Below are positions 36,556 to 50,600 of a stretch of 64,000 nucleotides of DNA, in pieces. The translations under genes were made by a program, and so were the position numbers. The stretch is from Aptenodytes patagonicus (Eukaryota > Chordata > Aves > Sphenisciformes > Spheniscidae), in assembly GCF_965638725.1 (NCBI RefSeq), contig NC_134962.1, positions 6,145,501-6,209,500 on the forward strand, given 5' to 3'. Position 1 is the stretch's first letter, and each line of letters starts with the position of its first letter. The notes beneath the pieces were generated by a model. That model worked only from the letters and a program-made list of their open reading frames with translations. It had not been told where the DNA came from and did not search any database.

Positions 36556-38127
36556 AAGTAGATGCTACATCACTCAAGATACATGTTTAAATAGAATCAA
36601 GTCTAAATACTTGGTGCTTCCAAGCAATATTCAGATCTTCTAAGATGGGTAAATTCTAACCTGGATATGGTCATAAATGCCAAAATCTTAATGCTAATGC
36701 TTCCTGTCCTCTTCCAATTAGGAATTATCCAACTATTCAGGTGCTCAGTAGTGCTGCTGTTGATCAAGTGGTCATTCTTTGAGAACTCACAACTGTTCTT
36801 CAAAAATTTACAACCTGTATATAACTTGAGAGTTGCAGATTAGTATCTTGAGTTTCAGATATCCTTTCACCTGCATAAGGCATCACCCTACCACTGGGGA
36901 AGTAGTTTCAATCTTGGGTTTTTCTACAGACCCTGTATTCCCATCTCCCAGCAGATAGTAAAAGTGCTTGTGGCGCTATATTCTGATGCAGGCTGGGGTA
37001 CTGACACGGATTAAAACTAACCAAGTGGAAAACAAGATGCTTTAACCCAAATACAGTTTTCTGTGTAGCTGTACAGATGCTTCCACCAGCACATGATGGG
37101 GCAATGCACAAGGGTTGGGAGGAGGGCAGTGCTGGATGATAATGCTAGGTCCGAGTTTTTACAAAGCTACAGCCTTAGGATGTTGTGTTGACACAAATAT
37201 AGGTGGTACTGCTCTGCAAAATAGGTCAGGGAACCAAACTGACTTAAATAGACTCTGCAGAAAGAGAAAGTCAGATCACTATTTTAATCTGTTTCACAGA
37301 ACAGCTCCAGAAGCAGTTGTGCTTCTGCAATCAAGGCAGCAGACAGAATGGAGACAGGAAAAGGTGATGCGTGAGCTGAAATGAACAACCCAGGGTAGGT
37401 GGATATCTTAAACCTCTACTGCTGCAAAAGACTTTGTATAATGCAATGATGGCTTTGTTAATGTCATTCATGGTCTTCACGATTTGAGTTAATTTTTGGT
37501 TTCTGGAAATCTCATGTGTCTACCCTCATACGAAAATGTTAAGGCTTTTTATATTGCTTGTTTATGGAGAAAAGTGTCCAAATTAGCACACAATAGCTTT
37601 CTGTGTGATAATCTTTGAAATTATTTGAAAGGAACAAACCTGTTTTCTTTTGGGCTTTATGTAAGTATTTGTAAGTGCTGTTTATGAGCATCTCCATTCC
37701 CACTGAATATGCTGAGATTTGGTTCTAGATGATACTTGTGCTCAAGTGCTAAAGATGCAGGTATAAAATACCTTATGCTTTACAGTACTCTAAACCAGCT
37801 ATTCTGTAATTTTCAGCTTCAGTTACAAGGCCAGACCTAGATCATGTCCCTAATTCCAGCATTATGTTATCAACTGTGCAGGTTTTATTGCACTTAATGT
37901 TCTTGCCAGTAGATACTAGTCTCTTCTGCCTTTCATCAGAGAATGGGTAGAAAAATTAAAGAAAAAGTTTATTTTTTATTGTAAACGGTATTTTGAGTGG
38001 TTTTATACTTGTTAGTTCTTAGGCCATAAACAGAAATAATTATTTTAAATTATTCATCACAGAATCACAATTAGATCTAAATCCTTGATCTCTTTATGAA
38101 GAGCTCTCTGTTGTTTAGATTGGACAT

Positions 38128-38151
38128 CCCCCCCCCCCCAAAAAAAAAAAA
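38128..38151 (+). repeat. C12-A12 double homopolymer
   Basis: Twelve C followed directly by twelve A. A low-complexity tract with no attached element. Confidence 0.85.
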
Positions 38152-41100
38152 GGTGAGAATCCTCTCCGAGAAGTATAGGATGATGTAAAAAACCTGTTGC
38201 TATTTTACTGCCTTATGTATGTGCAAGGTAAGTGTAGGCAGAGCTGGCTTGGGGCACTACAGCACATAATACTGTGGTTGGACAGGACAGTCCCTGAGAA
38301 ACTGATCTGCTTGGCTGGACTTAGGGGAGGTCTCAGCCATGTAAGGACTGTCTCAGCTTTGGTAGACTCGGGTGTGTAGCAGCATAAAAGTGCTTGGGAG
38401 ACTCTCGAACTCTGTCCTCATCCCATGTTGCAACAGTGTACTTTATCATAAACTGTAGTAACTGTCACAGTCAATGGGAAAGCAACAATGCAAATGAAAA
38501 AGTATGACTGTTTTTCACCTTTGTGATCTAAAAGCTTCCAAGTTGAGAAGCATTTGTGACTAAATAAAGCCTTGAATTGTGTACTTGTTTGTTTCAAGTG
38601 TTCAGAAAACTAGCAACTCTAAGTTCTGGTATAACAGAAATACATTTTCTAATGAAGAGATTGGCATTATAGATAGTAATTCTTTCTTCATGGGAACAGC
38701 TATAGCACAGGGGGCTGTGCAACTTCTATTGCATTGTGTCCTGCTGGGATAGATGTTTGTAAACGCTGTTTTCTATCTGAGAAGTTCAGACAGTACAATG
38801 TAATACATGTGCTGTGAACAGCACATGCTAGTGATTTGGGGAATTGTCCCAGAGCTGTGTTGCTAACTAGTATGTGACCAATAAGTCCCATACATTCCTG
38901 CTGTGCTACAGCTTTTGCTGGATGTCTGGCAGCTCTGTAGAGGCAACTGTCAGTGCTCTGGCTAGCCTGTTTGATGGCTGGAAAAGTAGAACAAATGCTT
39001 TGCGCTGATGGGAGATAATAGCAGTGAGGGAGAGGAGAATGCTGATGTCCCTAAGGAAACCCACAGTGGTGTATGCCAGTCCATGTTTTCTGGTTTTGTT
39101 TCTGAAGGCCTGCACTTCACACTTTAAGCTCTTCTATCTTTGCATCTAAACTTGAAAAGCAGCTTCATTATTTTCTTTCAGCTACACTGAGCTTGCTTCT
39201 TCCCCTCCAATGTCAGCAATGTCAGAACCTCAGAAAATGAAGCTGTTTGCTGAGGTGTTTATATATCCATTTGTGTATCTATGCTTAGGCTCTTGCATTG
39301 AAAATGTTTACCAAACAATATTAATTAGTACTGGCAGTTCTGTGCTTGCTGCCCCATGGTTTGCAATATTAAGTGTGGAAGTCTAATAGAGGAGATTGTA
39401 AACATAACTTCAGTGTCTTTTGCTAATGTTTCTAAATAATATTTCAGATGTAAGCAGCTTGAGTGGTAGACTGCTTTGTTATGATTACTGTGATTTAAGT
39501 AAACAAAGTCCTATTGACACTCTAGACTCTGGCTTCATTCCAGAAAAAAACCTGCTAAAGTCTATCACATCAAGAATATGTTAATTGGAGTTCCTGAATT
39601 CCCATTTATGAAAGGAACCCAATGGCCTGGTTAGAACCATTATATTTTGTAGCAAATTTTAGAACTGTCATCTCACTGTGGCTGTAATTATCCAGTGACT
39701 TTTGAAGAGTGAGTTGTGTGTCTGCTTTCCCAACAATAAAATATTTTCTTTTCTCTCCATAAAATGGCACTTACAGCTACAGCTTTACGCAGATTTCTGT
39801 GCTTGAAAGGCATGAACAATCTTAATTGAATTTAGATGCCATTCAATAATTCCTGGAATTTCATTTGTTTTTGAGCAAATTCATTGCTTTTTGCTCAAAC
39901 TAAGGATTTACATGAGCAGCTACTTTACGTTCTACCTGATGGATACACTTATTGTATATTGTACCTGGTGGAATAAGTATACATGCCCTCTAAATAAAAT
40001 TATTTCTGCTAGTGACGTGGAGGGCTTTGTCACTTTCAAATTGGAGGCCATGTTTGCATTAAAATTCTTCATTAATAGGCATTGTCTCTGAGCACTAATC
40101 CACAGCTCCAGTTGCAGAGAGCTTGCAGAATGCTGCCTTACTGCAATTTCAAAGACCATGGAACATGACCACCACTTCTAGCCTGCTCAGTGTAAAAATT
40201 TCTTGTAAATGCCTATGTGCAACACTTACCAGAATTCTCCCCCGGTACACGCTGGAGTACCTAGGCACAATATGATTTAAAGATGAAGGAAAAAGACATA
40301 ATTTTGAATTTTGTTGCATTGTATAAATAGAAATCAAACTCTTCATGGTCTTTGAAAGTATTTTTTGTTTCAATACAGTGCATGTTTCAAATCAGAAAGA
40401 GTCGCCTTTTTTCATTTTGCATGAAAGGCAGGGGGTCGAGGACATTTTAATAGCTTTCATATCCTACTCTGCAAATATATTATTGCAGCACAATAGTTTC
40501 TTTGCATGAGAATTGCTTAAATGATTCAAAATGGATTGAAAAATATATTTCAAGTTGTAATTCTATGCACAGAACATTAATGAGCAGTGCCCCTTAGAGA
40601 CTTGCTGTCAGTTTAACGTATTCACAATAATCTCAACACAGATGTTATTCCATCTAAATCCTTTTAGAGGGAAGAAACTAGTAATTTTTCCTTGGAGAAC
40701 GTCAGAAAATATGTTATTGTTGAAATTACATTTTGATCCCAGAATGCTATGTAAAATATCATTGCTAGGAAGAATAAGTAGCACATTGTTTCTGAGGTAA
40801 AATGCATGTGAAACTTTTTTTGAGCCTCCTGTAAGTTTTAAAACAAGTGAATGTTTTGTTAGTGCCATGCAATTTTGCTTCCCTTGAGGGTGATTGTAGG
40901 CAATGATGGATATCAGCATCCTATTGTATTCTAATTTAAGAGGGTATTGGTTATTAGTTCACATTTCTCTATTTGCAGTTGTAATGTGATAAAGTTATTG
41001 TCTCTTTCAGATACATTTCCCTGTGCATTCTCTGAGCACATGCATTAAAATACTTGCTAGAAAGAAATTACATTCTTACAGTAACATTTTTTTTCTGGAA

Positions 41101-42894
41101 AATACTTAAAGTACTCTTCTGTTTTGTGTTCTGTGATATGCCTGTGTTTTGTTTCTTCTACTTGGTGCACTCATATTAACTCTCCTTGCTCTTGTATTTA
41201 TTTTGAAATATCTTTTTTTTTATTAGACTAGTCTCACCTGAGTACAGCTTTGACAGTGAAGTTATGTTGATGCTATAAAAGTGGTAAGGTTGTAAGCACA
41301 TTGTAAATGTTATGTTGCTCACTACTGGAGGAACTCCTTCTATTCTACTTAATCTTAACCAAGGTTGGTCTTCAGTGGAGAAGCTGTAACTAGTGCCCTC
41401 TATAGACCCCAGCCATATGTAAGTGGTGCATAGGTAATGTGAAAGAGCATATTTAGGAAAGTGTTGGATGACTCAAAGTGATGGTTCCACAATTTTCCCA
41501 AGTTCTAAGAACTCTTCTAGAACTGCATAAATACAAGAATAATACTTATAGTTGTTGATAGTGGAGTACATAGTGCATCATCAGTTCTATGCAAAGATAA
41601 CTGGTTAGAATAAACACCATCAGATTTTTCAGAAGTCTTTTGGAGGAGGAGGGAGGTGAAAGATGGGGGTGCAGTTCCTCCATTACAAAAAGCAGAAGGA
41701 GAATTACCAGTTCCAGTCAAAGTGTTCCAACCCCTTCTTGGGAAAGAACTGCAGCTCCCACAGCTGTTTTGTGGGGACTATTGACAGTAATAAAGGTTGC
41801 AGTTATGTAATGTGTTAAGTGAGATCTCAGTTTCAAGGCTGAAGTCTGTTTTATGAGCCCTGATGCACAAAATGGCAGGGGATGATGACTTGCTGAAACT
41901 TCAGGATAGTGCAATGGAATATCCTTTATGAAAATGTATTTATTTTGCAAAAGCGGATATCTTGATGTGAAATAGCTGTTCATTTCTCCACTTTGCTGTT
42001 AAGAATGCTAAAGCGAAAATGACTGTTAATATGATGATATAAAATAGATGCAAAAATGTAAGCAAACACAAAAAAAATTCAGATAAAATTTCCAAACATA
42101 ACTGCTGGGTTTAAATAGAATATATATTATTTAAAGTTAAAAATGAACCAGAATCCAATTCAAATGTAAAGGTAATTTATATAATCTTACCACTAAATTT
42201 TTCAAACTACTAATGTTTTTATTGTTTGAACTTGTAAATGTAAAATTTTGACATGTATTTAAATATTAATGGAAACTTGTTCTAGATAGACAAATATAAG
42301 TGTCTTGTATTTTTAAGGAAGAAGGAACACAATAATTTACTTTTGTATCAGATTGGTTTAAGTGTGTATTAATGACAGTAAAGGTACATGTCACTCGCTT
42401 TGGGCTCACTTTATAGTGGTTGATTGGCTGTATTGGTCACACTTCATCTTTTGTTTACATGAATTTTTGTGTGGTTGAAAAGATTTGTACATCTTAGATG
42501 GGAATGCATGAATACATGGAACTTCTGGGTATATAGTAAATATTTCTAAGCAAATATGAAGATACTTCTACTCTTTAAATCTTTTTTTGTATCAATGAAA
42601 TCTATAAAAATTCCAAGAATTCCTTAAGTTGTTTCTTTTAAGACAAGGAGATAGTTATTAAAAAAAACCCCAACAACAAACAAGTCATAAGAAGTGGAAA
42701 ATGGCAAACATAGGAATATTTTTCTCTTTTTCTTAATGACCTCTCAGTAAATAATTTTAAAACTATCAACAAAACATGCTTACATAATTATTGACATTAT
42801 TAAAACTGCAAGTAATTAGGAAACTGTAATCAAAGTAAAACACCAACTGGATGTATATTCAATATTTCCAACAGAAAAGTATTAAAATAAGATC

Positions 42895-43506
42895 TTGGCA
42901 TTCAGAAGGTCAGAAGACTTGGGGATGTTGGTCGACAGCCAGCTGAACATGAGCCGGCAGTGTGCCCAGGTGGCCAAGAAGGCCAATGGCATCCTGGCCT
43001 GTATCAGAAATAGTGTGGCCAGCAGGAGCAGGGAAGTGATCGTGCCCCTGTACTCGGCCCTGGTGAGGCCGCACCTCGAATACTGTGTTCAGTTTTGGGC
43101 CCCTCACTACAAGAAGGACATCGAGGTGCTGGAGTGTGTCCAGAGAAGGGCAACGAGGCTGGTGAGGGGTCTGGAGAACAAGTCTTATGAGGAGCGGCTG
43201 AGGGAACTGGGGTTGTTTAGCCTGGAGAAAAGGAGGCTGAGGGGAGACCTCATTGCTCTCTACAACTACCTGAAAGGAGGTTGTAGCGAGGTGGGTGTCG
43301 GTCTCTTCTCCCAAGTAACAAGTGATAGGATGAGAGGAAATGGCCTCAAGTTGCGGCAGGGGAGGTTTAGATTGGATATAAGGAAAAATTTCTTTACTGA
43401 AAGAGTGGTGAAACATTGGAACAGGCTGCCCAGGGAAGTGGTGGAGTCCCCATCCCTGGAGGTATTTAAAAGACGTGTAGATGAGGCACTTAGGGACATG
43501 GTTTAG
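42895..43506 (+). pseudogene. CR1 ORF2 C-terminal remnant (open)
   Basis: A 203-codon uninterrupted frame. The first few codons (to about 42907) are flanking sequence. The rest is the 'thumb' end of CR1 reverse transcriptase, downstream of the catalytic YxDD region, which is absent. It is a transposon remnant, not a host gene. Confidence 0.9.
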
Positions 43507-43590
43507 TGGGCATGGTGGTGTTGGGTTGACGGTTGGACTCGATGATCTTAGAGGTCTTTTCCAACCTCAATGATTCTATTCTATGATTCT
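42908..43590 (+). mobile_element. CR1 LINE, 5'-truncated, with intact C-terminal ORF2 frame
   Basis: A CR1 retrotransposon copy keeping only the 3' end of ORF2 and the 3' UTR. The open frame running into it from 42895 has no stop until 43506. It carries RT C-terminal landmarks such as [38 protein letters not shown] and [20 protein letters not shown]. The 3' UTR ends in TTCTATTCTATGATTCT. It is very similar to the copy at 62012-62661, with only scattered differences, so both belong to a fairly young subfamily. The upstream catalytic RT domain and endonuclease are missing, so it cannot move by itself. Confidence 0.95.
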
Positions 43591-44499
43591 AAGACTCATT
43601 GATAAAATGTTTATTCCAGTACATGTCTATAGATTATGAATACAATTAATTAATATTGCAAGTGTGAGGAAAGCTCACTTGTTTCTAGGAGCATTCTATG
43701 CTGCTTTTCTATTAACACCTAAAATAGCAATGTACTGGCCATATCTCTTTCTTTACCAGCCCACTCTGATAGCTGTGGAGTTACACTGAGATAACAGCAG
43801 AGCAAGAAGTTGAAGACATTTACTGCAGTGAAGTTGATTCTATGTTCAGGCAGTGAAATGTGTGCAGTGATTAAGTTAGAATGACATACTGTATTTACTG
43901 AGCTGTAGGCTGAGAATGCTGAAGGCTTGGGATTTTGGATCTGTTGATGCATTGTGATAAAGTAAACATCTATGCAGAATGCTTCTCTCCTTGTGGAATT
44001 CACTAAAAATGGAGTAAAAATCATCACTGACTGGTGAATTCACCAGTGAAAAAGATCAAGCTTTTCAGTAACAGCTGCACAACTTCTGTAGGTTTTCATG
44101 GGTATGACTAGTGTGACTTTTGCTAGGTTTGATAATGTTAACTTAAAACTTTCAGGTACTTTGAAAGATTGAACATGTTGTAAGTGACAAAGTTACATCA
44201 GTAAGCACTGAAATAATTCAAACATGCCAAGTTTGCTTTATATCTTTGTTTCTGTAGACAGATCACAATCTTACATAAAATTTGTAACTTGCAAGAAGAG
44301 TTCAAGCTCCTGGGGCCTCCTGCTCATGCCTGTTGTTCTCAGCGTGGTTTAAATAAATCTAGAGGTTTTCTGGCTTTTGACTGTAGTGGGAGAGCAATGG
44401 CAGGGTCTTTTGCAAATACCACTGATGATAGCAGAATGGAACATCGTGTTTAGTAAATGATATGGGTCTCTCATCTCCCTCTTTTCTTGCTGGCTTTCA
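43591..44499. other. Spacer between CR1 and the 3' end of the unidentified gene
   Basis: Probably includes that gene's 3' UTR on the minus strand. A candidate minus-strand AATAAA lies at 43610-43615. A perfect 18-bp palindrome lies at 44030-44047. Confidence 0.35.
44030..44047. repeat. Perfect 18-bp palindrome centred on an EcoRI-type site
   Basis: ACTGGTGAATTCACCAGT equals its own reverse complement. It has no loop and no known owner. Confidence 0.85.
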
Positions 44500-44693
44500 T
44501 TAATCAGTGAACAGTTCTGATGTCTTCCATGCTTCCTGGAATTCTAGTGATTCTGAAAGATACTTTGCTGCTTTCATGCCCTTTATATTTGCTTCACGTC
44601 TGCAAGATTTATTTGCACTCAGAGTGGCTAGTAATGCTGCCTGAAGGACAGAGGTTTTGGCATGTCCAGAGCTGTGCTGAGACATGTTGATTT
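44500..44693 (-). CDS. Unidentified gene, final exon with stop
   Basis: The acceptor GCAATTTTCTCTCTTGCCTCAG is excellent. The exon encodes [20 protein letters not shown], a helical stretch, and ends [23 protein letters not shown] before TAA at 44502-44500. It is likely the protein's C-terminus. Confidence 0.58.
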
Positions 44694-47600
44694 CTGAGGC
44701 AAGAGAGAAAATTGCTCCCCTGCTGAAAGGTGGGCCCCAGACAGGAAGGGTCTAGTTTTGGCATTGCAGTGGCATTAGGCTGTAGTCTTGTACCGGGTCC
44801 ATTTCTCATGTTGGTGCATGCTCATCTGCCACTTGGCAAACACTTCTCAATTTATCCTGTTTAAATTTTTGGGAATGTCGTAGTTCCATATGCCGACTTA
44901 ATCTAAGTCTTCCTTAAAAAATTGCACCTCTTAACTTACTATAGGAACTAAAAATCCTATAGATTTGATAGACTAATTGAGAGTAATTTCTCTGCCAAGA
45001 AGTCATTGAGCCTATTTTATGACATTAAAACACTTTTGTTCTAGCCTCTAAATCTATAAAGCATTCTTTTAAAGTGACCATTTTCAGTGTTCCAACAATA
45101 TGAACTTAGGTAGCCAGTTTTACGCTGTGTTTTTACTTTACTTACACACATAAAAAGCCTCGTATAGGTTCAGGCTGATACAGAAAGTTCAAACAATCAC
45201 CTGCAGCATGTAAACCTCTATAGTCTGTAATGAGGGAATATTTATCCTAGGTAGAGTGCCTCTATGAGACCTCCATACTGCCTGAGTTCAGCTTGATTTA
45301 TGTAGGACTAAGAAGCCTTTTGGCCTTGAGCTAACCTTTTCAGACAGCAAACTAAGGACCCAAGACAAAATTTAACACTATATATTGCTGTCTGGAACTA
45401 CCTGTGATAGGGGGTGTTTCATCCTATGGAATTAAAAAGCTGTAATCCGTTGGCTAAATTTTAAATGTAACCTCCAGAGGGCCGCTGAACTGCTAAAAAG
45501 AGACCATGGAACCAAATGAATCAGCTTGTGTGTAATACAGGAGTAGGAATTGCTTGTACCCTGTTGTATTACATTGTCTGTCTTTACCACTTCCTCATCA
45601 GATTCTGAGCCAGTGTAGCTTCAAGAAGTAAAGCTGGTATCTGGTTTGTTTCAGTATATCTTAACCACTTCTGTTAGGCTGATGGGATTTTTATTGGATT
45701 ACATAAATTTAAATTTTACCATATATACACTTACAAAACAAAGTGTTTCTTTGTCTATCCACTAATAAACCTACTGAATTCTTCTTTTGGTCTGGGAGCA
45801 GGGCATGGTTTGAGCAGCTTAAATGATGGGAAGGAAAATAGATAAATCATTAGTAATATTATGGGGAAAAAGCTATCAGGTATAGCAGGCTTAGTTTCGA
45901 CTCCCAAAAGAAAGCATTGGAAGCAAAATTGTATTTAAATTCCATTGGAAAAGGGTCAATTGTCCCTGTGCTGTGAGGCCTTCCCAGAGAGAAGGCTAAT
46001 GTTTTATGCTGAGAAGGCAGTAAATTTTTGCACTGTTCTGGTCCCCGATGCTGAAAGGTGATTTCTTCTGTGCCTAAGGAAAATGTTTTCCCTCTTATGG
46101 TAAAAATGTCCAAGTCATTTTCCCACAGCTAACCACAACTTTAGTAGCTCTGCAAGGTCAGCTTCCTGAAATCTTCTGTTTTCCCCTCTAACCACTACAG
46201 CGATGTCTAAATCTCTCTACTACTAAGCTTGAAGGGATCCTACTGCTTCTAATACATGGATGGATACTTGTATTAAGGAGATAGATGCTCACAGAAATAA
46301 TAATTATAACTTCTTCACTATGTACTTTTAAGCCTTACTGTCTAGAAAAGTTTAGTCTTGTGGGAAGATGTTTCCTCCAAAAGCATGATGATTTTATCGT
46401 GACTCAAGGAAATGAAAAGGTTCTTTCTACCTATGTGAAATGGCCATATACATCTGAAAAAATGCTGTTGTGCAAAGTAGAGGGTGATTTTAGCAATTAT
46501 TGTTAGCTCTGTACCTTACTGCTGATAAAAACTGTAGACTGGTCTGTGATCATTTATGGAATGATGTGCTGTGAAAGATGCTTCTCTTTTCAAAAAATAT
46601 TCTTGATATTAATGTCTGGAAAGCTCTTAGGATGAGCCCCTGCCTGGAGAACAAAATTCAGTTCCTCAGTAGAATACAAAGCCCTGCCTGGAGAATGAAA
46701 TTCTGTTCCTCTGTAGAATACAAAGAGAAACAAATGCATTCAGCAGCAACCTGTTTTTTTAATAGTTGCTGTGGGAGGTCATGTGATTTAAAATATTTAC
46801 ACTGTCATATGTACAAAATAGGATGAACCTAGACATATTAGTTGCATTCAAAAGGCTCAATATTTAGACGTATGCTCTAGAGGTAATGTTGCTATAGTGA
46901 AGCATGGTTGTATAGTGACTGTAGTAGAAAAGCATAAATCAGTTTAGTATTGATATTGGGAAAATATAGGATGTTAATATTGAATTTAGGTTAGTATTTT
47001 GCTGCTTTTATTTATCCTGAAAGTAAAAAGGTTTTTTTTTCCTTTACAAATTTGGAAAAAGGTTTATTGTTACCAGTTACTTCATTCAAGGTTTGGCAGC
47101 TTTCTTTGATCAGATTTGCTGCTCCTTATGTAAACTGCACCTTTAAACATAACCTGAACAGGTTCTTTCCTGTAAGGAAAATGAGTGTTTAACTAGGTGC
47201 TGGAACAAGATATATGCAATAAAAAGGCAAATGATGAAGCACCTTAATGTAGCTATAAATGTTGGTTTAATAGATCTTTGAGTAACCCAGGTTACGACAT
47301 ATAAGTTAACACATCTGTATCCCAATTCAATGAAAACCTTTTTCAGTAGCATGTTAAATAGTACCCACTCATGCAGGCTTTCACATTAAAGTAATTATGG
47401 GGGAGGGGGCAATTATAAGAACAGACAGAAAGTTTACTCTTCCTCTTTATAGTGAAAACAAATGTGTTTTTCTCCAGAATCTGCCAAGCCTGTGTTTTAA
47501 TGATTTAACAGATGGAGTTGGCACATGTGAACCTGGAAGATGCATCTGTCTGATTTTTCCAGTCTGAGGATTTTTTAACTGCATTAATGGCACGGAAGAT

Positions 47601-50600
47601 GGTAAAATATCACCTCCCCAGGCTGCTTTGCTCTCCTAACACATAATGTCTTTTAAGGAAAAAAAAGTGATAGGAGACTGGGGTGAGGAAAAGGCCAGAG
47701 AAATGAGGATTTGAAAAGTTTAATATTTTCTGTCTTCACTGCATTAGGCTTTTAAGCCTTTCACTTTGAATTTCATGTGTGTATGGTGTGGAAACAGAAA
47801 TTCTACCCAGGCAGCATTATCTGTGATCTCAGGGTTCTGTTAATTAATTGCTCTAAATAAATACCGTATAAATAAGGAGACCAATAACCACTAGTGTTTT
47901 GTCCTTTGTAATTTAAAGTGTTGCATTTACAATTTGATAATTTTACTTTTTTTGTTAGTTCTTTTTTGTTAGTTACAGGTTGCCCAGAGAGGTGGTGGAT
48001 GCCCCATCCCTGGAAACATTCAAGGTCAGGTTGGACGGGGCTCTGAGCAACCTGATCTAGTTGAAGATGTCCCTGCCCATGGCAGGGGGGTTGGACTAGA
48101 TGACCTTTAGAGGTCCCTTCCAACCCAAACTGTTCTGTGATTCTATAGTTCTGTTCTTGCAAAGGTTCTGCTCGTTTATAACTTCAGATTTAGCAATCTC
48201 ATTTAGTCACTTGTACTGTTCATTCAAGCAGGCATGCAGGTGCTTGACTGTTTTAACTGTTTGGAATGAGGGCCTTAATTTGAATTTCTTTATTTTAGAG
48301 TGGAATCCTTAGCACTCACCTGGACTTTCTACTGAAACCAATGATGTGATTACCTGTGTAAAGATCCTGAAGACTATTGGTTAAATGTCTCAGTAGTGCA
48401 TAGGAGTAGACTAAATTACAGGCTCATTATACTTCTGCTTCTATCTGTTTCTGCAGATATCTCTCTAAGAAAGTCCCTCTTCTAAGGGAAGTATTGTCCA
48501 AGGGCCAGATCAGTACTTATGTAAGCTATCCAGCTGGTTGCACTAATGCTACAGATAAGCGCTTGCTCAGATATGGAAGGGCTCCTCATTCTGTTTCTAA
48601 ATAAAAATGTTGTGATAAAATGAAACTAATCTGCAGTGGGCTGTGAACTGTCCAGTACTTGCTTTAACACCACCATACTTTTTGATTCATTTCAGCTTTA
48701 CCTTACTACTACTGAGAAAGAAGAAGATATAAAGAGGAACAACTCTCATTGTTAATGAAATTAGTACAGATTTTCTGTCCGACATACTGAAAAACTTTAA
48801 AATGACAATGAAAAGGGCAGCAAAACTATTGCAAATGCTCTAGAGCTTTTTTGCTGGAGGAAAAGGTCTAGTCATACAGCTATGCATCAGAAATGACTGC
48901 ATAGTCACGTGCGGAATCAAAGATAGCTACACAGGTAACACAATAGGATTTACTAATTGGTCCAATGAGAGATAGTACCTCTGTCTATGAACTTTGCCTT
49001 GCCTGTTATTAGATGATTATGGTTAAAAGAACAATACCAAAAATGTACAGTTACATGTGTTTGCATTTCAGAAAATCTATTTCAAGTCAATGCAGATGCT
49101 CCACCTGCACTTCCTGGTAAAATGTGAACTCTAATCACATGAGGGAGGTGGAGCCTTATGGTTCTACAGCTGTCTTGTCTGCTTTCTTCCATCTCTGTAG
49201 TACTCCAGTCTTGATGCCACAGACCTGTTTGAGACTGTTAAATTATTGAGACATATTTTTAAGTAAACTTATTCATTGAGACTGCTTCTCCACTTCCTGG
49301 TATTTTGTATAGTTTACATTGCCTAGTTTTACGTGTCTAAAGATGAGAGATGTAGATGAAGCGAACTATCAGTACATTCCACTTGCTCTAGGCTATCAAC
49401 AGTTATAGGATTCACCACCCTTTGGAGAGGTGCCTGTTTCGTTTTACAACGACAGCTTAGGCAGCCAGCTTCAAATAAATTCATAACTTCTGGTTGAAGT
49501 TAGGTGTGCTTAACACTACTTTTGCTATCTATCATGGAAAGTAACTACATAAATAGGAGGGTTTCAAAATGCCCTCACACAGTTATAAAAAAAGACTTGA
49601 GCCAGTGCAGAATCAAACACACTTATTTCAATAGTCTTATCCTGATTCATGTAGCTATAAACAGAATGAGTCTCTTCATTTTTAGTGAATCACAGAAGAG
49701 CGCTAAGAAACTTCTTTCTTCAGAAGCACTCGAGTCCCGGAAAGAAGGTGCCAATTTTCTGTAAACCTAGGACACTGAAAATATCATTGCATTAACCATA
49801 GCAATTATCACTAGAACTGTTTGTTTTCTTAATGCCCTTTTGTGTTTTAACAAATGGCTGTAATAATTTTCTTCACAGTTTTAAGGTTTGATTAATCGGT
49901 TCATTGTGTTCTTTCTTCAGAAGAAAACGTGTTACTGATATCCCTTGGTATGAGTGACATATGGGTTCTAGCTGAAATGATAGAACGTCCTTTAATTTAG
50001 CAAAACAAAAATATGCTTGGCACTCTGTTCTTCTTTGCTACTATTCCAGACAAATTTCATTCTCGAGTGATGTGGCTTTTTTGTCATTGACTATGGTGAC
50101 AGTACTTCATCTGGATGAGGTTCTTCATGCTTGTGAGGTGCGGTCCACAGGGTACTAGCAATAATGAGAAAGGCAACATTTTTCTTGCACTGCTCTCTTC
50201 TGCCAGAGCTTTTAATGTTGCAGCTCAAGTCACCCAATAAGTAGAAAAGGATGGAAATACCTGAAAATACCCTAAATTGAATGAGTTCTTTCCTTCCTTT
50301 CTATGTTTTTCTTTCAAGTTTTCGGATAGGTATTTTTCTTTTAAAAATTCTGGGGTTTTTTTAAGATCATCTTACAAAACACTCTAAGGTAAAATTTGTG
50401 CTAAGGGAAATGCCCTTGAAATGCAGCAATGGAAATTATATACTCTCCAGGATTCAAGCTAGTTAATAAGCTGGATGATTCCAAAGCACTTATACATGCT
50501 TTATGTGAGAAGACATCCACTAAGACCATCCATTTCAAAACAAAACCTTCTCTTGACACATTGAACCCTATTATGAATGGACATGGTACTCTTTGGTTTG

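Larger units (their letters stand above)
34741..42907. other. Non-coding DNA upstream of CIMIP1
   Basis: No gene I can support. A splice-site-bounded frame at 35234-35329 (plus) and a perfect hairpin at 36527-36555 are described separately. A C12/A12 tract lies at 38128-38151. Confidence 0.4.

Noticed and set aside
42910..43499. 168- and 77-codon minus-strand frames
   Set aside because: They are antisense shadows of the CR1 ORF2 remnant.
47803..48162. 119-codon minus-strand frame
   Set aside because: It runs antisense through a CR1 3' fragment and continues into random AT-rich sequence.
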